From Candidatus Krumholzibacteriia bacterium (lineage in GTDB: Bacteria; Krumholzibacteriota; Krumholzibacteria; WVZY01; JAKEHA01), in contig JAOTVO010000023.1 of assembly GCA_029863355.1 (NCBI GenBank), positions 1 through 17,350 of the forward strand: DNA of 17,350 nt, read 5' to 3'. Positions 1-6,435 of this stretch are shown piece by piece. The notes under the pieces are model-generated. The model was not told where the DNA came from. It did not search any database and saw nothing but the letters and a program-made list of their open reading frames with translations. Position numbers and translations under genes: made by a program. How positions within the stretch are numbered: the first letter of the stretch is position 1; each line of letters starts with the position of its first letter.

Positions 1-395
1 AGAATCCGGTCGCCCCGCGACAGGTCGCGGATGAGCGGCGGGTAGTTGACGGACACGCACTGCCAGTCGCCCTTCACGCGCCGGCGCGTGAGGGTGAAGG
101 CGTCTCCCGGGCGCAAGTCGGCGGAGCCCGAAGCGATGGGCCCGATGCGCATCTTGGGGCCGGAGAGGTCGAGCAGGACGGGAATGTAGACGCGCAGCCG
201 GCGGGCGACCTTGCGCACGGTGCGAATGAGCGCCCGGCGCCCTTCGGCGTCCCCGTGCGAGCAGTTGACCCGGGCCACGTTCAGCCCAGCGCGGACGAGC
301 TTTTCAACGATCTCGCCGCTGCCGCTGGCCGGTCCCAGCGTACAGACGATCTTGGTGCGGCGGGTGGTGTCGGGGAGCCCGGGTGTGCGAGCCAT
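1..395 (-). CDS. pyk: Pyruvate kinase, N-terminal part (runs off the left edge)
   Basis: This gene is read by translating the minus strand from the ATG at 395-393; about 131 residues are visible and the rest lies beyond the window. Pyruvate kinase transfers phosphate from phosphoenolpyruvate to ADP in the last step of glycolysis. The signature order is clear: TKIVCTLGPAS near residues 14-24, AGLNVARVNCSHGD near 37-50 with the substrate-contacting Arg and Asn, then LLDLSGPKMRIG at about 71-82, followed by the start of the B domain (LRPGDAFTLT). The NCSHG segment has Cys where many enzymes have Phe, a minor variation. The start leaves a 13-residue leader before the conserved strand, normal for the family. 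It lies 86 bases downstream of the SlyD-like gene on the same strand and could be cotranscribed with it. The identification is firm; completeness cannot be judged. Confidence 0.93.
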   Translation of the reverse strand, partial: MARTPGLPDTTRRTKIVCTLGPASGSGEIVEKLVRAGLNVARVNCSHGDAEGRRALIRTVRKVARRLRVYIPVLLDLSGPKMRIGPIASGSADLRPGDAFTLTRRRVKGDWQCVSVNYPPLIRDLSRGDRI

Positions 396-481
396 GCCGC
401 CTAGGGTCGGGCAAGATCGCGCGGGCTGTCAAGCGGTCGACACCGGCGCAAAAGCCCCCACCCCCGCGACCCGGGCGATCG

Positions 482-907
482 TCAGGCGATCTCCACCAGC
501 TCGAGGTCGAAGACGAGGGTCTGCCCCGCCAGCGGGTGGTTGCCGTCGAGGGTGACGGTTTCGTCGGTGATCCCGGTCACGGTGACCACGAACGTGGCGT
601 CCTCGTGCGTCATCTCCAGACGTTCGCCGACCTCGGGGGCGACGTCGGAGAAAATCTCGTCGCGCGCCACGGTGACGATCATGTCGTCGCGGCGCTCCCC
701 GTAGCCGTCCGCCGGGGGGATGGAGACGGTCTTGGACTCGCCGGGGTTCATGCCGGCCAGGGCGTGCTCGAAACCGGGCAAGAACCGGCCGCCTCCGATC
801 TGGAGGCGCAGGGGCTCCTGTCCGATCGAGGTGTCGAACTGGGTTCCGTCCTCGAGCCGCCCCGTATAATGGACGACCACCGTATCGCCGGGCTTCGCTT
901 TTGCCAT
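482..907 (-). CDS. slyD: FKBP-type peptidyl-prolyl cis-trans isomerase, SlyD-like
   Basis: The 141-residue protein is a cytoplasmic prolyl isomerase and probably also a folding chaperone. The FKBP half begins with VVVHYTGRLEDGTQFDTS (about 10-27) and continues GRFLPGFEHALAGMNPGE (40-57) and SIPPADGYGER (62-72). An insert-in-flap segment follows at about 76-120, then the SlyD hallmark DGNHPLAGQTLVFDLE at 121-136. There is no signal peptide, and the His/Cys-rich metal-binding tail of E. coli SlyD is absent, so nickel handling is not implied. I chose the ATG at 907, giving MAKAKPGD, over an in-frame start 42 bases upstream because it has a weak AGGCGG about 8-13 bases before it and fits the family N-terminus. 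It is divergent from the RRM gene and shares its upstream region. The subfamily is well supported; the exact gene name is by similarity only. Confidence 0.92.
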   Translation of the reverse strand: MAKAKPGDTVVVHYTGRLEDGTQFDTSIGQEPLRLQIGGGRFLPGFEHALAGMNPGESKTVSIPPADGYGERRDDMIVTVARDEIFSDVAPEVGERLEMTHEDATFVVTVTGITDETVTLDGNHPLAGQTLVFDLELVEIA

Positions 908-956
908 GGGGTCACCGCCTGGGTTGGCGCCCTGGAGGGGGCGACGCATTTTTTTC

Positions 957-986
957 TTGCGCTGATATCGCCATTCTGACTATACT
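957..986 (+). promoter_or_regulatory. Candidate sigma-70 promoter for the RRM gene
   Basis: TATACT at 981-986 matches five of six -10 bases and is preceded, after 18 bases, by a weak -35, TTGCGC (957-962). Transcription would begin near 993 and give a leader of about 210 bases. The element overlaps the candidate slyD promoter on the other strand. TATACT is also the -10 of the much better acpS promoter in this window. Confidence 0.4.
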
Positions 987-1002
987 CCGGCGACTCTGTC
1001 AA
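973..1002 (-). promoter_or_regulatory. Candidate sigma-70 promoter for slyD
   Basis: On the minus strand a perfect TTGACA (1002-997) is followed after 18 bases by CAGAAT (978-973), which matches four of six -10 positions including the conserved A2 and T6. Transcription would start near 966 and leave a leader of about 60 bases before the slyD ATG. The weak -10 keeps confidence moderate. Confidence 0.4.
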
Positions 1003-1085
1003 ATTCCTCCTGCCGACTCCGTCTCGCAGACCTCGCGCCCCGCTGTTTCTGAGCCGAGTTTCCTGGAGAAAGTTGCGAGTCCCAG

Positions 1086-1148
1086 CGGATGGGTCAGACC
1101 CATCCGGCAGTTGGCCGACATATTGCCCGTCGCTCGGGCGCTCGGCCA
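1086..1148 (+). other. Two consecutive hairpins in the RRM leader
   Basis: A perfect 9-base inverted repeat (CGGATGGGT, 1086-1094; complement 1098-1106) with a 3-base loop is followed by a second foldable element. In the second, TGGCCGA (1112-1118) pairs with TCGGCCA (1142-1148), and inside it GCCCG (1125-1129) pairs with CGGGC (1135-1139). Neither is followed by a T-run, so they do not look like terminators. They may be leader RNA structure, or the first may be a protein-binding palindrome. Confidence 0.6.
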
Positions 1149-1201
1149 GCATGAAGCAAGTATCAAGCCGTCAACGGGGCGCAAAAGGGAGAGTCTACTC
1201 C

Positions 1202-1516
1202 ATGGCTACCAAGAAGCTTTTCGTCGGTAATCTGCCCTTCACCGCCACGCGCGAGGAGGTCCGGGACCTGTTCGCCGCCCACGGCACCGTGCACGAGGTC
1301 AATCTGCTCAGCGACCGGGAGACCGGCCGTCCGCGCGGCTTCGGCTTCGTCGAGATGGACGAATCGGGTGCCGGCGCCGCCATTCAGGCGCTCAACGGCA
1401 CCGATTTCGGCGGTCGCGACCTGCGCGTCAACGAGGCGAACGAGCGCCGCGATTCGGGCGGCGGCGGCGGTCGCCGCGATTTCGGCGGCGGCGGCGGCGG
1501 CAAGCGCCGCTACTAG
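1202..1516 (+). CDS. RNA-binding protein, single RRM domain with Gly/Arg-rich tail
   Basis: The 104-residue cytoplasmic protein is one RRM followed by a short flexible tail. The RRM runs from about residue 5 to 79: RNP2 is LFVGNLPF (6-13) and RNP1 is RGFGFVEM (45-52), both with the aromatic residues that stack on RNA bases. The tail (82-104) has two RRDxGGGGG units and ends in KRRY. Bacterial RRM proteins of this design, best known from cyanobacteria, are often cold-induced and act as RNA chaperones; that role is inferred here. The ATG at 1202 is chosen because AGGGAG (1186-1191) lies 10 bases upstream and the RRM begins immediately after the start; longer in-frame extensions run into the structured leader. 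The gene stands alone on the plus strand between divergent slyD and convergent minus-strand genes. Family assignment is firm. Confidence 0.95.
   Translation: MATKKLFVGNLPFTATREEVRDLFAAHGTVHEVNLLSDRETGRPRGFGFVEMDESGAGAAIQALNGTDFGGRDLRVNEANERRDSGGGGGRRDFGGGGGGKRRY
1445..1501 (+). repeat. Tandem RRDxGGGGG-coding repeat with GGC runs
   Basis: Two near-identical units code for Arg-Arg-Asp-Ser/Phe-Gly5 and Arg-Arg-Asp-Phe-Gly6. The glycine codons are almost all GGC, giving GGC runs that could change length by replication slippage while staying in frame. Confidence 0.85.
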
Positions 1517-1544
1517 GCCCCGGGCCTCGAGCCGACGACGAAAA

Positions 1545-1573
1545 CGGGCCGGGGTGGTCTCCACCCCGGCCCG
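1545..1573. terminator. Strong hairpin terminator between convergent genes
   Basis: GGGCCGGGGTGG (1546-1557) pairs perfectly with 1561-1572 around a 3-base loop, and an outer C-G pair (1545/1573) makes 13 base pairs. On the plus strand CTCTATT follows, a weak U-tract. On the minus strand GTTTTCG follows. It lies 28 bases after the RRM stop and 31 bases after the stop of the minus-strand gene ending at 1605, so it probably ends transcription from both sides. Confidence 0.8.
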
Positions 1574-1604
1574 CTCTATTCCTCCATTCCTCCGCCGCTT
1601 TTCC

Positions 1605-2012
1605 TCACCGCCGCCGCACCGCCTTGGCCGCGAGCATGGACACCAGCGCCAGGGCCAGCGCGCTCGCCACGCCGATGAACGGCACCAGCATGAAGATGAA
1701 AAACTGCAGGTCGAAGCCCTCGGGCATGTCGGCGAAGCGCTCGACCATCCAGGGGTTGTTCGAGAGCAGCGTGGCCGAGAAGACCGCCTGCACCAGCGTC
1801 GAGGTGGCGCCGGACAGGAAGCCGACGACCGCGCCGTGCCGCACCGGTGCCTCCGTGCGGCGCGCGATCACCACCGCGCACGCCGCCGTGGCCACCAGCC
1901 ACGCCAAGCGCTCGCCGCCCTCGGGAAACACGCCGAGCACCATCAGGCCGCCGATCGCGGGTCCGAAGAGCGAGAGGTAGAGGACGAGCCGCCAGTCGAG
2001 CGTCTTCTTCAT
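1605..2012 (-). CDS. Small integral membrane protein of unknown function
   Basis: I do not recognise this 135-residue protein. It has about four hydrophobic segments, near residues 9-28, 36-52, 60-85 and 104-130, separated by short charged loops (EGGER, RRTEAPVRH). An acidic/aromatic loop sits between segments 3 and 4 (NNPWMVERFADMPEGFD), and the C-terminus is basic (AAKAVRRR). There is no catalytic signature. It is the last gene of the minus-strand peptidase-EamA string, 70 bases after the EamA stop and just before the shared terminator. It has only a weak ribosome binding site, which may mean low expression or reliance on upstream translation. That it is a real gene is supported by its membrane-protein composition and its neat placement before the terminator; its function is unknown. 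Confidence 0.75.
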   Translation of the reverse strand: MKKTLDWRLVLYLSLFGPAIGGLMVLGVFPEGGERLAWLVATAACAVVIARRTEAPVRHGAVVGFLSGATSTLVQAVFSATLLSNNPWMVERFADMPEGFDLQFFIFMLVPFIGVASALALALVSMLAAKAVRRR

Positions 2013-2082
2013 GGGTGGGCGCCGGACCTGCCGGCGATCGAGTGTAGCGGTCCCGAGGCGGCCGGTGCAAGCGCGGGCGGGG

Positions 2083-2961
2083 TCAGCGCCGTGCGCTGCC
2101 CATGTAGATTGCGCCGACGGCGATGGCGGCGCCCAGCGCCTCCACCGGGGTTGTGGGCCGGTCGAAGAACAGCACGTCCCACACGAAGGTGAGCGTGGGC
2201 TGCAGGAGCAGCAAGAGACCCGCGCGCGAGGCCTCGACGGTGCGCAGCCCGCGCGAGATCACGATCCACCCCAGCGCCTGGCACAGCACGCCGTAGGCGA
2301 CGAGCACCAGCCACGACTGGCCGTCGGGGATGCGCAGCGGTTCGCCGTTCGCCACCGCCACGATCCACAGAATCACGGCGGTCACCGCAGTGACCAGCGC
2401 CAGGTTGGGCACCGCGGCCAGGCGCGTGGCGACGCGCTGCGAACGGCGCAGCGTGAGCAGGTAGCCGGCGTAGGTGAGCGCCGTGGCCAGCCCCAGGAGG
2501 AGCCCGGTGCGGTAGGACGCGTCGAGGGTGCCCCAGCGGAATCCGACCAGGAGAAAGAGGCCGAGCATCGCGAGCGGCAGCGAGAGCACGAATCGCCAGG
2601 TGGCGCGCTCGCCGAACACGGCGAGCCCCACCAGGGCCAGGAAGAACACCTGGAAGTTGCCCATGATCGTCGCCAGTCCCGGGCCGATGGTGAGGATGCT
2701 CCGGTGCCAGCAGAAGATGTCGGTGGCGAAGAGGACGCCGGCGAGCACCGCGTAGAAGACGGGTGTGACGCCGCGCCATAGCGTGTCGCGGCGCACGGCG
2801 GCGAGTACCAAGAGCGCGAGCGCGCCGAAAAGGTTGCGGTACACGCCGGACGCCGTCGGCCCCACGTGCGCGAGCTTGACGAACACGGCCGAAAAACTAA
2901 TGAACACGGTGCCGAGGAGAATCTCGAGGACACCGCGGCTACGCGGCAAGGACGGCATCAT
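2083..2961 (-). CDS. EamA/DMT-family transporter
   Basis: The 292-residue protein is a ten-helix inner-membrane permease of the drug/metabolite transporter superfamily, with two EamA repeats at about residues 10-140 and 150-288. Typical features are the opening GTVFISFSAVFVKLAHV, the FFLALVGLAVFGERATW segment at the end of repeat 1, and the equivalent VWDVLFFDRPTTPVEALGA segment in repeat 2. The substrate cannot be told from sequence; exporters of amino acids or other metabolites are common in the family. The start ATG at 2961 overlaps the upstream peptidase stop by four bases (ATGA), so translation is probably coupled; ATG 2958 is an equally close alternative. A longer in-frame reading to 3786 exists only because the frame stays open through the peptidase gene and is rejected. 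The pairing with a secreted peptidase might reflect peptide-product handling, but that is speculation. Confidence 0.92.
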   Translation of the reverse strand: MMPSLPRSRGVLEILLGTVFISFSAVFVKLAHVGPTASGVYRNLFGALALLVLAAVRRDTLWRGVTPVFYAVLAGVLFATDIFCWHRSILTIGPGLATIMGNFQVFFLALVGLAVFGERATWRFVLSLPLAMLGLFLLVGFRWGTLDASYRTGLLLGLATALTYAGYLLTLRRSQRVATRLAAVPNLALVTAVTAVILWIVAVANGEPLRIPDGQSWLVLVAYGVLCQALGWIVISRGLRTVEASRAGLLLLLQPTLTFVWDVLFFDRPTTPVEALGAAIAVGAIYMGSARR

Positions 2962-4790
2962 CGCGCGAGGGCGTGCGGATTGGTGAGCGCTTCGTAGGTG
3001 ACGTACGTGAAGCGGGCTGGCTCGGCCGCGCGCATGCGCTCGGCGAGTACACCGTGGAGGTCCTCGCGCCAGACGGCGTACGCATCGACGAAGGCTTCCG
3101 CCGCCGCTGGGTCGCCGCCGTACTGGATGGCGAGCACGCGCTCGAGCATCGCCACGACGGCGTCGGGGAAGCGGTCGTAGCGGATCTCCAGACGTCCGGT
3201 CGCCGCGTCGAAGGCGAGCGCACCGTGCTCGAGGTAGAAGTTGAGCTGCATGAGCTCCATGGTCGCGTAGGCCTGCGTGCGCTCGGGCTTGCGCTTGAGG
3301 AGCACGCGGCGCACGCCGTCGGCGAGCACCGCCCGCCTCGAGGCCGGCGTGTGGTACCCGCGCGCTTCGAGCGCGCGCGTGAGGTGGAGCGACACCAGGT
3401 CGGCCTTGAGCTCCTCCATGGTGTCGGCCCAGCGCTCGATCGCATCGTCTACGGCGCGGCCGTCGCGCGCGCGGTCCGGTCCGAGGTAGTGGCCGATCTC
3501 GTGCCACAGGGTGCGCTGGAAGCCGCCCTCCGCGGTCAGCTCGCCCGCGTGCGCCGGGGCCACGGCCGCCGCGAACGCGGCCTCGCGGACGGCGAAGATA
3601 TCGGGCTGCAGCATGACGTTGCGGCGCAGCAGGATCGTGCGCCCGTACTTGCGTGCGTGCGCCGACTCGTTGGGGAGAATCGTCGCCGTGTTCGCGCCGC
3701 GCGCCTGGCCGAAATCCGCGATCACGTCGTACACACCCACGGGGATGTCCTCGCGCACCGCCTTCTTGCTCGTCCCTTCCTTCCATCCGTCGGGGGCGTA
3801 GGGCAGCGCGTTCTGGAACTCCTGCAGGCCTCTGATCGCCTCGCGCAGCGTCCCGCTCTGCTCGGCGTCACGCGCGAGCACGCTCAGCGCGGGGAACGCC
3901 TTGGCGCCGTAGAGACCGTCGTCGTAGGTCTCGTAGGCGCCGATCTCGGCGTTGAGATTGCGGAACCGGCCGCTCACCCATGCGGCGTCGCCGGCCTCGT
4001 AGTCGTCGCTGAGGAAGTCGCGGGCGCGCGCGCCGAGGTAGGCGGCGAAGTCGGGGTCGTCGGCGCGGATCGCGTCCGCGGCCTCGGAGAGGATCTCGTA
4101 ACACCGCCACGTCTCCCCGGCGTAGGCCACCGAGTACGGCACCGCGTAGAAGGCCTGGTCTCCCGGATCCGTGCGCAGCGCCTCGAGCGACGCGCGCAGG
4201 CCGGGGTGCAGCGCCTCGATCGCGGGGTGGCCGCGGAGCGCGGCGAGGTCGGCGTCCAGGTTGGCGCGCTCGGCCCGGCGCACGACGCTGCGCAGCGCGA
4301 GCAGAACCGGACGCGCCTCCGGATGCGCATCGAGAAACGCCTCCATCTCCTCGCGCGCCACGTTCCACGGATAGACGTTGCGGCCCGGCGCCGGCGGATC
4401 GGCGGGGAGGAACGGACGCCGCTTGCCCTCGAGGTCGCGCAGCACCGGCCCCTTGGCGGCGTAGTATAGCGTGAGCAAGTTCTGCGTGGCCGGCGGCGAG
4501 CCCAGCCGCGCGTCCAGCTCTGCGAGGGATTCGTAGGCTTCGAGCGCGTGGGGGTGGCGCATGTCGTCGTGCACGCGCTGGAGAATCTCGCCGACTTCGA
4601 TCAGGCGTCTCACGACGGCGCGCTCGGTCTCGGACAAGCGCGACAGGTCGGGTGCCAAGTGCACGTGGAGGGTCTTGTCGAGAATGGCGCGGCTCTCGGC
4701 CTCGCTCATGTAGCCGTCAGGCAGCTCCTGGGCGGCAGTGCTCGTTGCCGTCAGGAGGGCCAGGACGAGGATTCGGCAGGCTTGTTTCAT
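2958..4790 (-). CDS. Secreted DPP III-like zinc metallopeptidase (M49-related)
   Basis: The 610-residue protein starts with a Sec signal peptide (MKQACRILVLALLTATSTAA, cleavage near residue 20-21), so it acts outside the cytoplasm. The zinc site is WHEIGHYLG (His430, Glu431, His434) with the second M49-type motif MEELKADL (Glu459, Glu460, Asp464) about 25 residues later. M49 features also appear upstream: IGAYETYDDGLYGAKAF (283-299) and ILPNES (371-376). Dipeptidyl peptidase III enzymes remove dipeptides from peptide N-termini. Most have a six-residue HExxxH motif; the five-residue HExxH form seen here is known from the Caldithrix abyssi enzyme. The ATG at 4790 is preferred over an in-frame start 34 codons upstream because it gives a proper signal peptide. 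The stop overlaps the EamA start. Family is well supported; dipeptidyl peptidase activity itself is inferred. Confidence 0.88.
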   Translation of the reverse strand: MKQACRILVLALLTATSTAAQELPDGYMSEAESRAILDKTLHVHLAPDLSRLSETERAVVRRLIEVGEILQRVHDDMRHPHALEAYESLAELDARLGSPPATQNLLTLYYAAKGPVLRDLEGKRRPFLPADPPAPGRNVYPWNVAREEMEAFLDAHPEARPVLLALRSVVRRAERANLDADLAALRGHPAIEALHPGLRASLEALRTDPGDQAFYAVPYSVAYAGETWRCYEILSEAADAIRADDPDFAAYLGARARDFLSDDYEAGDAAWVSGRFRNLNAEIGAYETYDDGLYGAKAFPALSVLARDAEQSGTLREAIRGLQEFQNALPYAPDGWKEGTSKKAVREDIPVGVYDVIADFGQARGANTATILPNESAHARKYGRTILLRRNVMLQPDIFAVREAAFAAAVAPAHAGELTAEGGFQRTLWHEIGHYLGPDRARDGRAVDDAIERWADTMEELKADLVSLHLTRALEARGYHTPASRRAVLADGVRRVLLKRKPERTQAYATMELMQLNFYLEHGALAFDAATGRLEIRYDRFPDAVVAMLERVLAIQYGGDPAAAEAFVDAYAVWREDLHGVLAERMRAAEPARFTYVTYEALTNPHALAR

Positions 4791-4830
4791 TCGCTTCCAG
4801 CGCGCGGTGTGAGGAGGGGTCTTCACTTCA

Positions 4831-4859
4831 AGTATATGGTGTGGGCGCGGCGAGACGAA
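4831..4859 (-). promoter_or_regulatory. Possible promoter of the peptidase-EamA operon
   Basis: On the minus strand TATACT (4836-4831) matches five of six -10 positions. The hexamer 17 bases upstream (TTCGTC, 4859-4854) is a poor -35 and lies inside one arm of the inverted repeat at 4851-4864. If real, the promoter would need help or would be controlled through that repeat. The leader before ATG 4790 would be about 35 bases. Confidence 0.3.
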
Positions 4860-4938
4860 GGGTCGACGCGACATCCGCAGCGAGCGAACCACTTTTCCAT
4901 CCGCGAGCGAGGACCTGGAGCGGAGACCCTTCGTCTCG
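4851..4938. repeat. 14-bp perfect inverted repeat around a 60-base core with internal direct repeats
   Basis: CGAGACGAAGGGTC (4851-4864) is exactly complementary to 4925-4938; after one G/T position the pairing resumes for three more bases (4847-4849 with 4940-4942). The core contains two similar stretches in direct orientation, CATCCGCAGCGAGCGA (4872-4887) and CATCCGCGAGCGA (4898-4910). It fills the gap between the phosphomannomutase stop and the peptidase start. No T-run follows either arm, so it is not a classical terminator, and I see no flanking target duplication. Confidence 0.8.
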
Positions 4939-4958
4939 TCGCAGCCCCAAGCCGGAAC

Positions 4959-6347
4959 CTACTCGTTCTCCCAATGCTGCGAGATCTCGGGATACTTCGC
5001 CATGTACTTGCGGAAGGTCCCCTTGATCTCCTCCAGGCGCTCGGGCGTCTTGGCCTCGAAGCGCAGCACCAGCTCGGGCAGATTCGACGAGGCGCGCACC
5101 AGACCCCAGCCGTCGGGGAACACGACGCGCGCGCCGTTGATGTCGATCACGCGGTCGAAGTCGCGCTTGAGCTCGGCCGTGAGCCGCTCCACGACGCCGT
5201 ACTTCACCTCGTCGCCGCACTGGGCCTGGATGGCGGGCGAGGAGACGTACGAAGGCGTCTGCGCCATGATGGCCGAGAGCGTCTGGTCGAAGCCGGAGAC
5301 GTACTCGACCAGACGCAGCGCGGCGTAGATGCCGTCGTCGAAGCCGTAGTAGTTCTCCACGAAGAAGACGTGCCCGCTCATCTCGCCGGCCAGCGCGCCC
5401 TGCTCCTTGTGCAGCTTGGCCTTGATGTGCGAGTGCCCCGTCTTCCACATGATGGGCACGCCACCGTGGTCGCGGATGTCGTCCTCTAGCGCCTGCGTGC
5501 ACTTGACGTCGAAGATGATCTTGCCGCCGGGCTTGCGCTCCAGCACCTGGCGCGCCAGCAGGATCATGTAGCGGTCCGGCCAGATCACCTCGCCGCGCTC
5601 GTCCACCAGGCCGAAGCGGTCGCCGTCTCCGTCGAAGGCGATGCCCATGTCGGCCTTCTCCCGGCGCACGCGCTCGCCGAGCACCTCCACCGTCTCCTTG
5701 CGGGCGGGGTCGGGCTCGTGGTTGGGGAAGTCGGGGTCGAGCTCCGTGAACTGCTCGATCACCTCGACGCCCGCCTTGGTGAAGACGCGCGGCGCGAACG
5801 CGCCGGCCGTCCCGTTGCCGGTGTCGATCACGATGCGCAGTGGGCGCGCGATCTTCACGCGGCCGATGACGTCGGCCTCGTAGTCGTCGATGATGGAGGC
5901 CTCGGAGTAGTCGCCGTGCCCTTCGACGAACGATTCCTCTTCGATGATCTGGTAGAGCTCGCGGCTCTCCTCGCCCACCAGCGTGTAGGAGAAGCCCGCG
6001 CCGAGCTTGAGCCCGTTCCATCCCTTGGGATTGTGGCTCCCCGTGATCATGGCGCCGCCCTTGACCTTGAAGCGGTACTGCGACCAGTACATCATCGGGG
6101 TGAGGCACATGCCCACCATGACCACGTTGCGCCCCGTGGCGCGCAGACCCTTGACCAGACCGTCCTTGATCTCCACCGAGCCGAAGCGGCTGTCGTAGCC
6201 CACGACCATGTCGGCGATTCCGCGCCGGTCCAGAAATGTGCCGAAGCCGCGCCCGATGAGCTCGGCCGAGCGCGCGTTGAGCTCCTCGTCGTTCACGCGT
6301 CCGCGGATGTCGTACTCGCGGAACATCGTCTTCTCGAGTCTCGCCAT
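4959..6347 (-). CDS. manB: Phosphomannomutase/phosphoglucomutase (alpha-D-phosphohexomutase family)
   Basis: The 462-residue cytoplasmic enzyme interconverts hexose 6-phosphates and 1-phosphates, feeding GDP-mannose or glucose 1-phosphate into envelope polysaccharide synthesis. All four active-site loops are present. The catalytic phosphoserine is Ser104 in TGSHNP (102-107). The magnesium loop is DGDGDR (239-244). The sugar-specificity loop is GEMSGH (321-326), as in bifunctional PMM/PGM enzymes such as AlgC. The phosphate-binding loop is RASSNLP (418-424). The N-terminal FREYDIRG (9-16) is also typical, and the length is normal. AAGGGAGGT lies about 10 bases before ATG 6347, supporting that start; Met8 is a possible alternative. 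The gene follows the transglutaminase-like gene by 88 bases with no terminator between them, so cotranscription is possible. PMM versus PGM preference cannot be decided from the sequence, so the symbol is provisional. Confidence 0.94.
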   Translation of the reverse strand: MARLEKTMFREYDIRGRVNDEELNARSAELIGRGFGTFLDRRGIADMVVGYDSRFGSVEIKDGLVKGLRATGRNVVMVGMCLTPMMYWSQYRFKVKGGAMITGSHNPKGWNGLKLGAGFSYTLVGEESRELYQIIEEESFVEGHGDYSEASIIDDYEADVIGRVKIARPLRIVIDTGNGTAGAFAPRVFTKAGVEVIEQFTELDPDFPNHEPDPARKETVEVLGERVRREKADMGIAFDGDGDRFGLVDERGEVIWPDRYMILLARQVLERKPGGKIIFDVKCTQALEDDIRDHGGVPIMWKTGHSHIKAKLHKEQGALAGEMSGHVFFVENYYGFDDGIYAALRLVEYVSGFDQTLSAIMAQTPSYVSSPAIQAQCGDEVKYGVVERLTAELKRDFDRVIDINGARVVFPDGWGLVRASSNLPELVLRFEAKTPERLEEIKGTFRKYMAKYPEISQHWENE

Positions 6348-6367
6348 TGTCGAGATGACCTCCCTTG

Positions 6368-6387
6368 CGGCGCGCGCGTGCGCGCCG
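6368..6387 (-). other. GC hairpin in the phosphomannomutase leader
   Basis: Eight-base arms (6368-6375 and 6380-6387) made of alternating G and C pair around a 4-base loop, immediately upstream of the AAGGGAGGT ribosome binding site. There is no T-run. It may be a leader or intercistronic hairpin; low-complexity GC sequence could also produce it by chance. Confidence 0.4.
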
Positions 6388-6435
6388 ATTGCTTCTCACG
6401 TTAAGCCACTAAAGGACGCCGGGCAAGGGGTTTGA

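Noticed and set aside
981..1002. TTGACA (minus strand) with TATAGT as a promoter pair
   Set aside because: The spacing is only 12 bases, too short for sigma-70. The same TTGACA with CAGAAT at 18 bases is kept as the candidate instead.
2962..3786. In-frame extension of the EamA gene back to 3786 (567 residues in total)
   Set aside because: The extra 275 codons lie wholly inside the peptidase gene in another frame and give an Arg/Gly/Ala-rich sequence typical of GC-rich shadow frames. The EamA domain begins right at the coupled ATG.
2973..4469. Long plus-strand open frame of 498 codons opposite the peptidase gene
   Set aside because: Its composition is Arg/Val/Glu/Gly-rich with no domain, and the minus-strand reading shows clear peptidase motifs. 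It is a mirror of GC-rich codon usage.
4851..4938. Reading the inverted repeat as a rho-independent terminator of phosphomannomutase
   Set aside because: The loop would be 60 bases and no T-run follows the second arm on the minus strand.
4828..6399. Long minus-strand open frame of 523 codons overlapping phosphomannomutase
   Set aside because: It is an Arg-rich shadow frame; the frame from 6347 to 4959 carries all active-site loops of the real enzyme.
6395..6430. TTGCCC-17-TAACGT as a phosphomannomutase promoter on the minus strand
   Set aside because: The -10 matches only three of six bases, so it is not better than chance in this gap.
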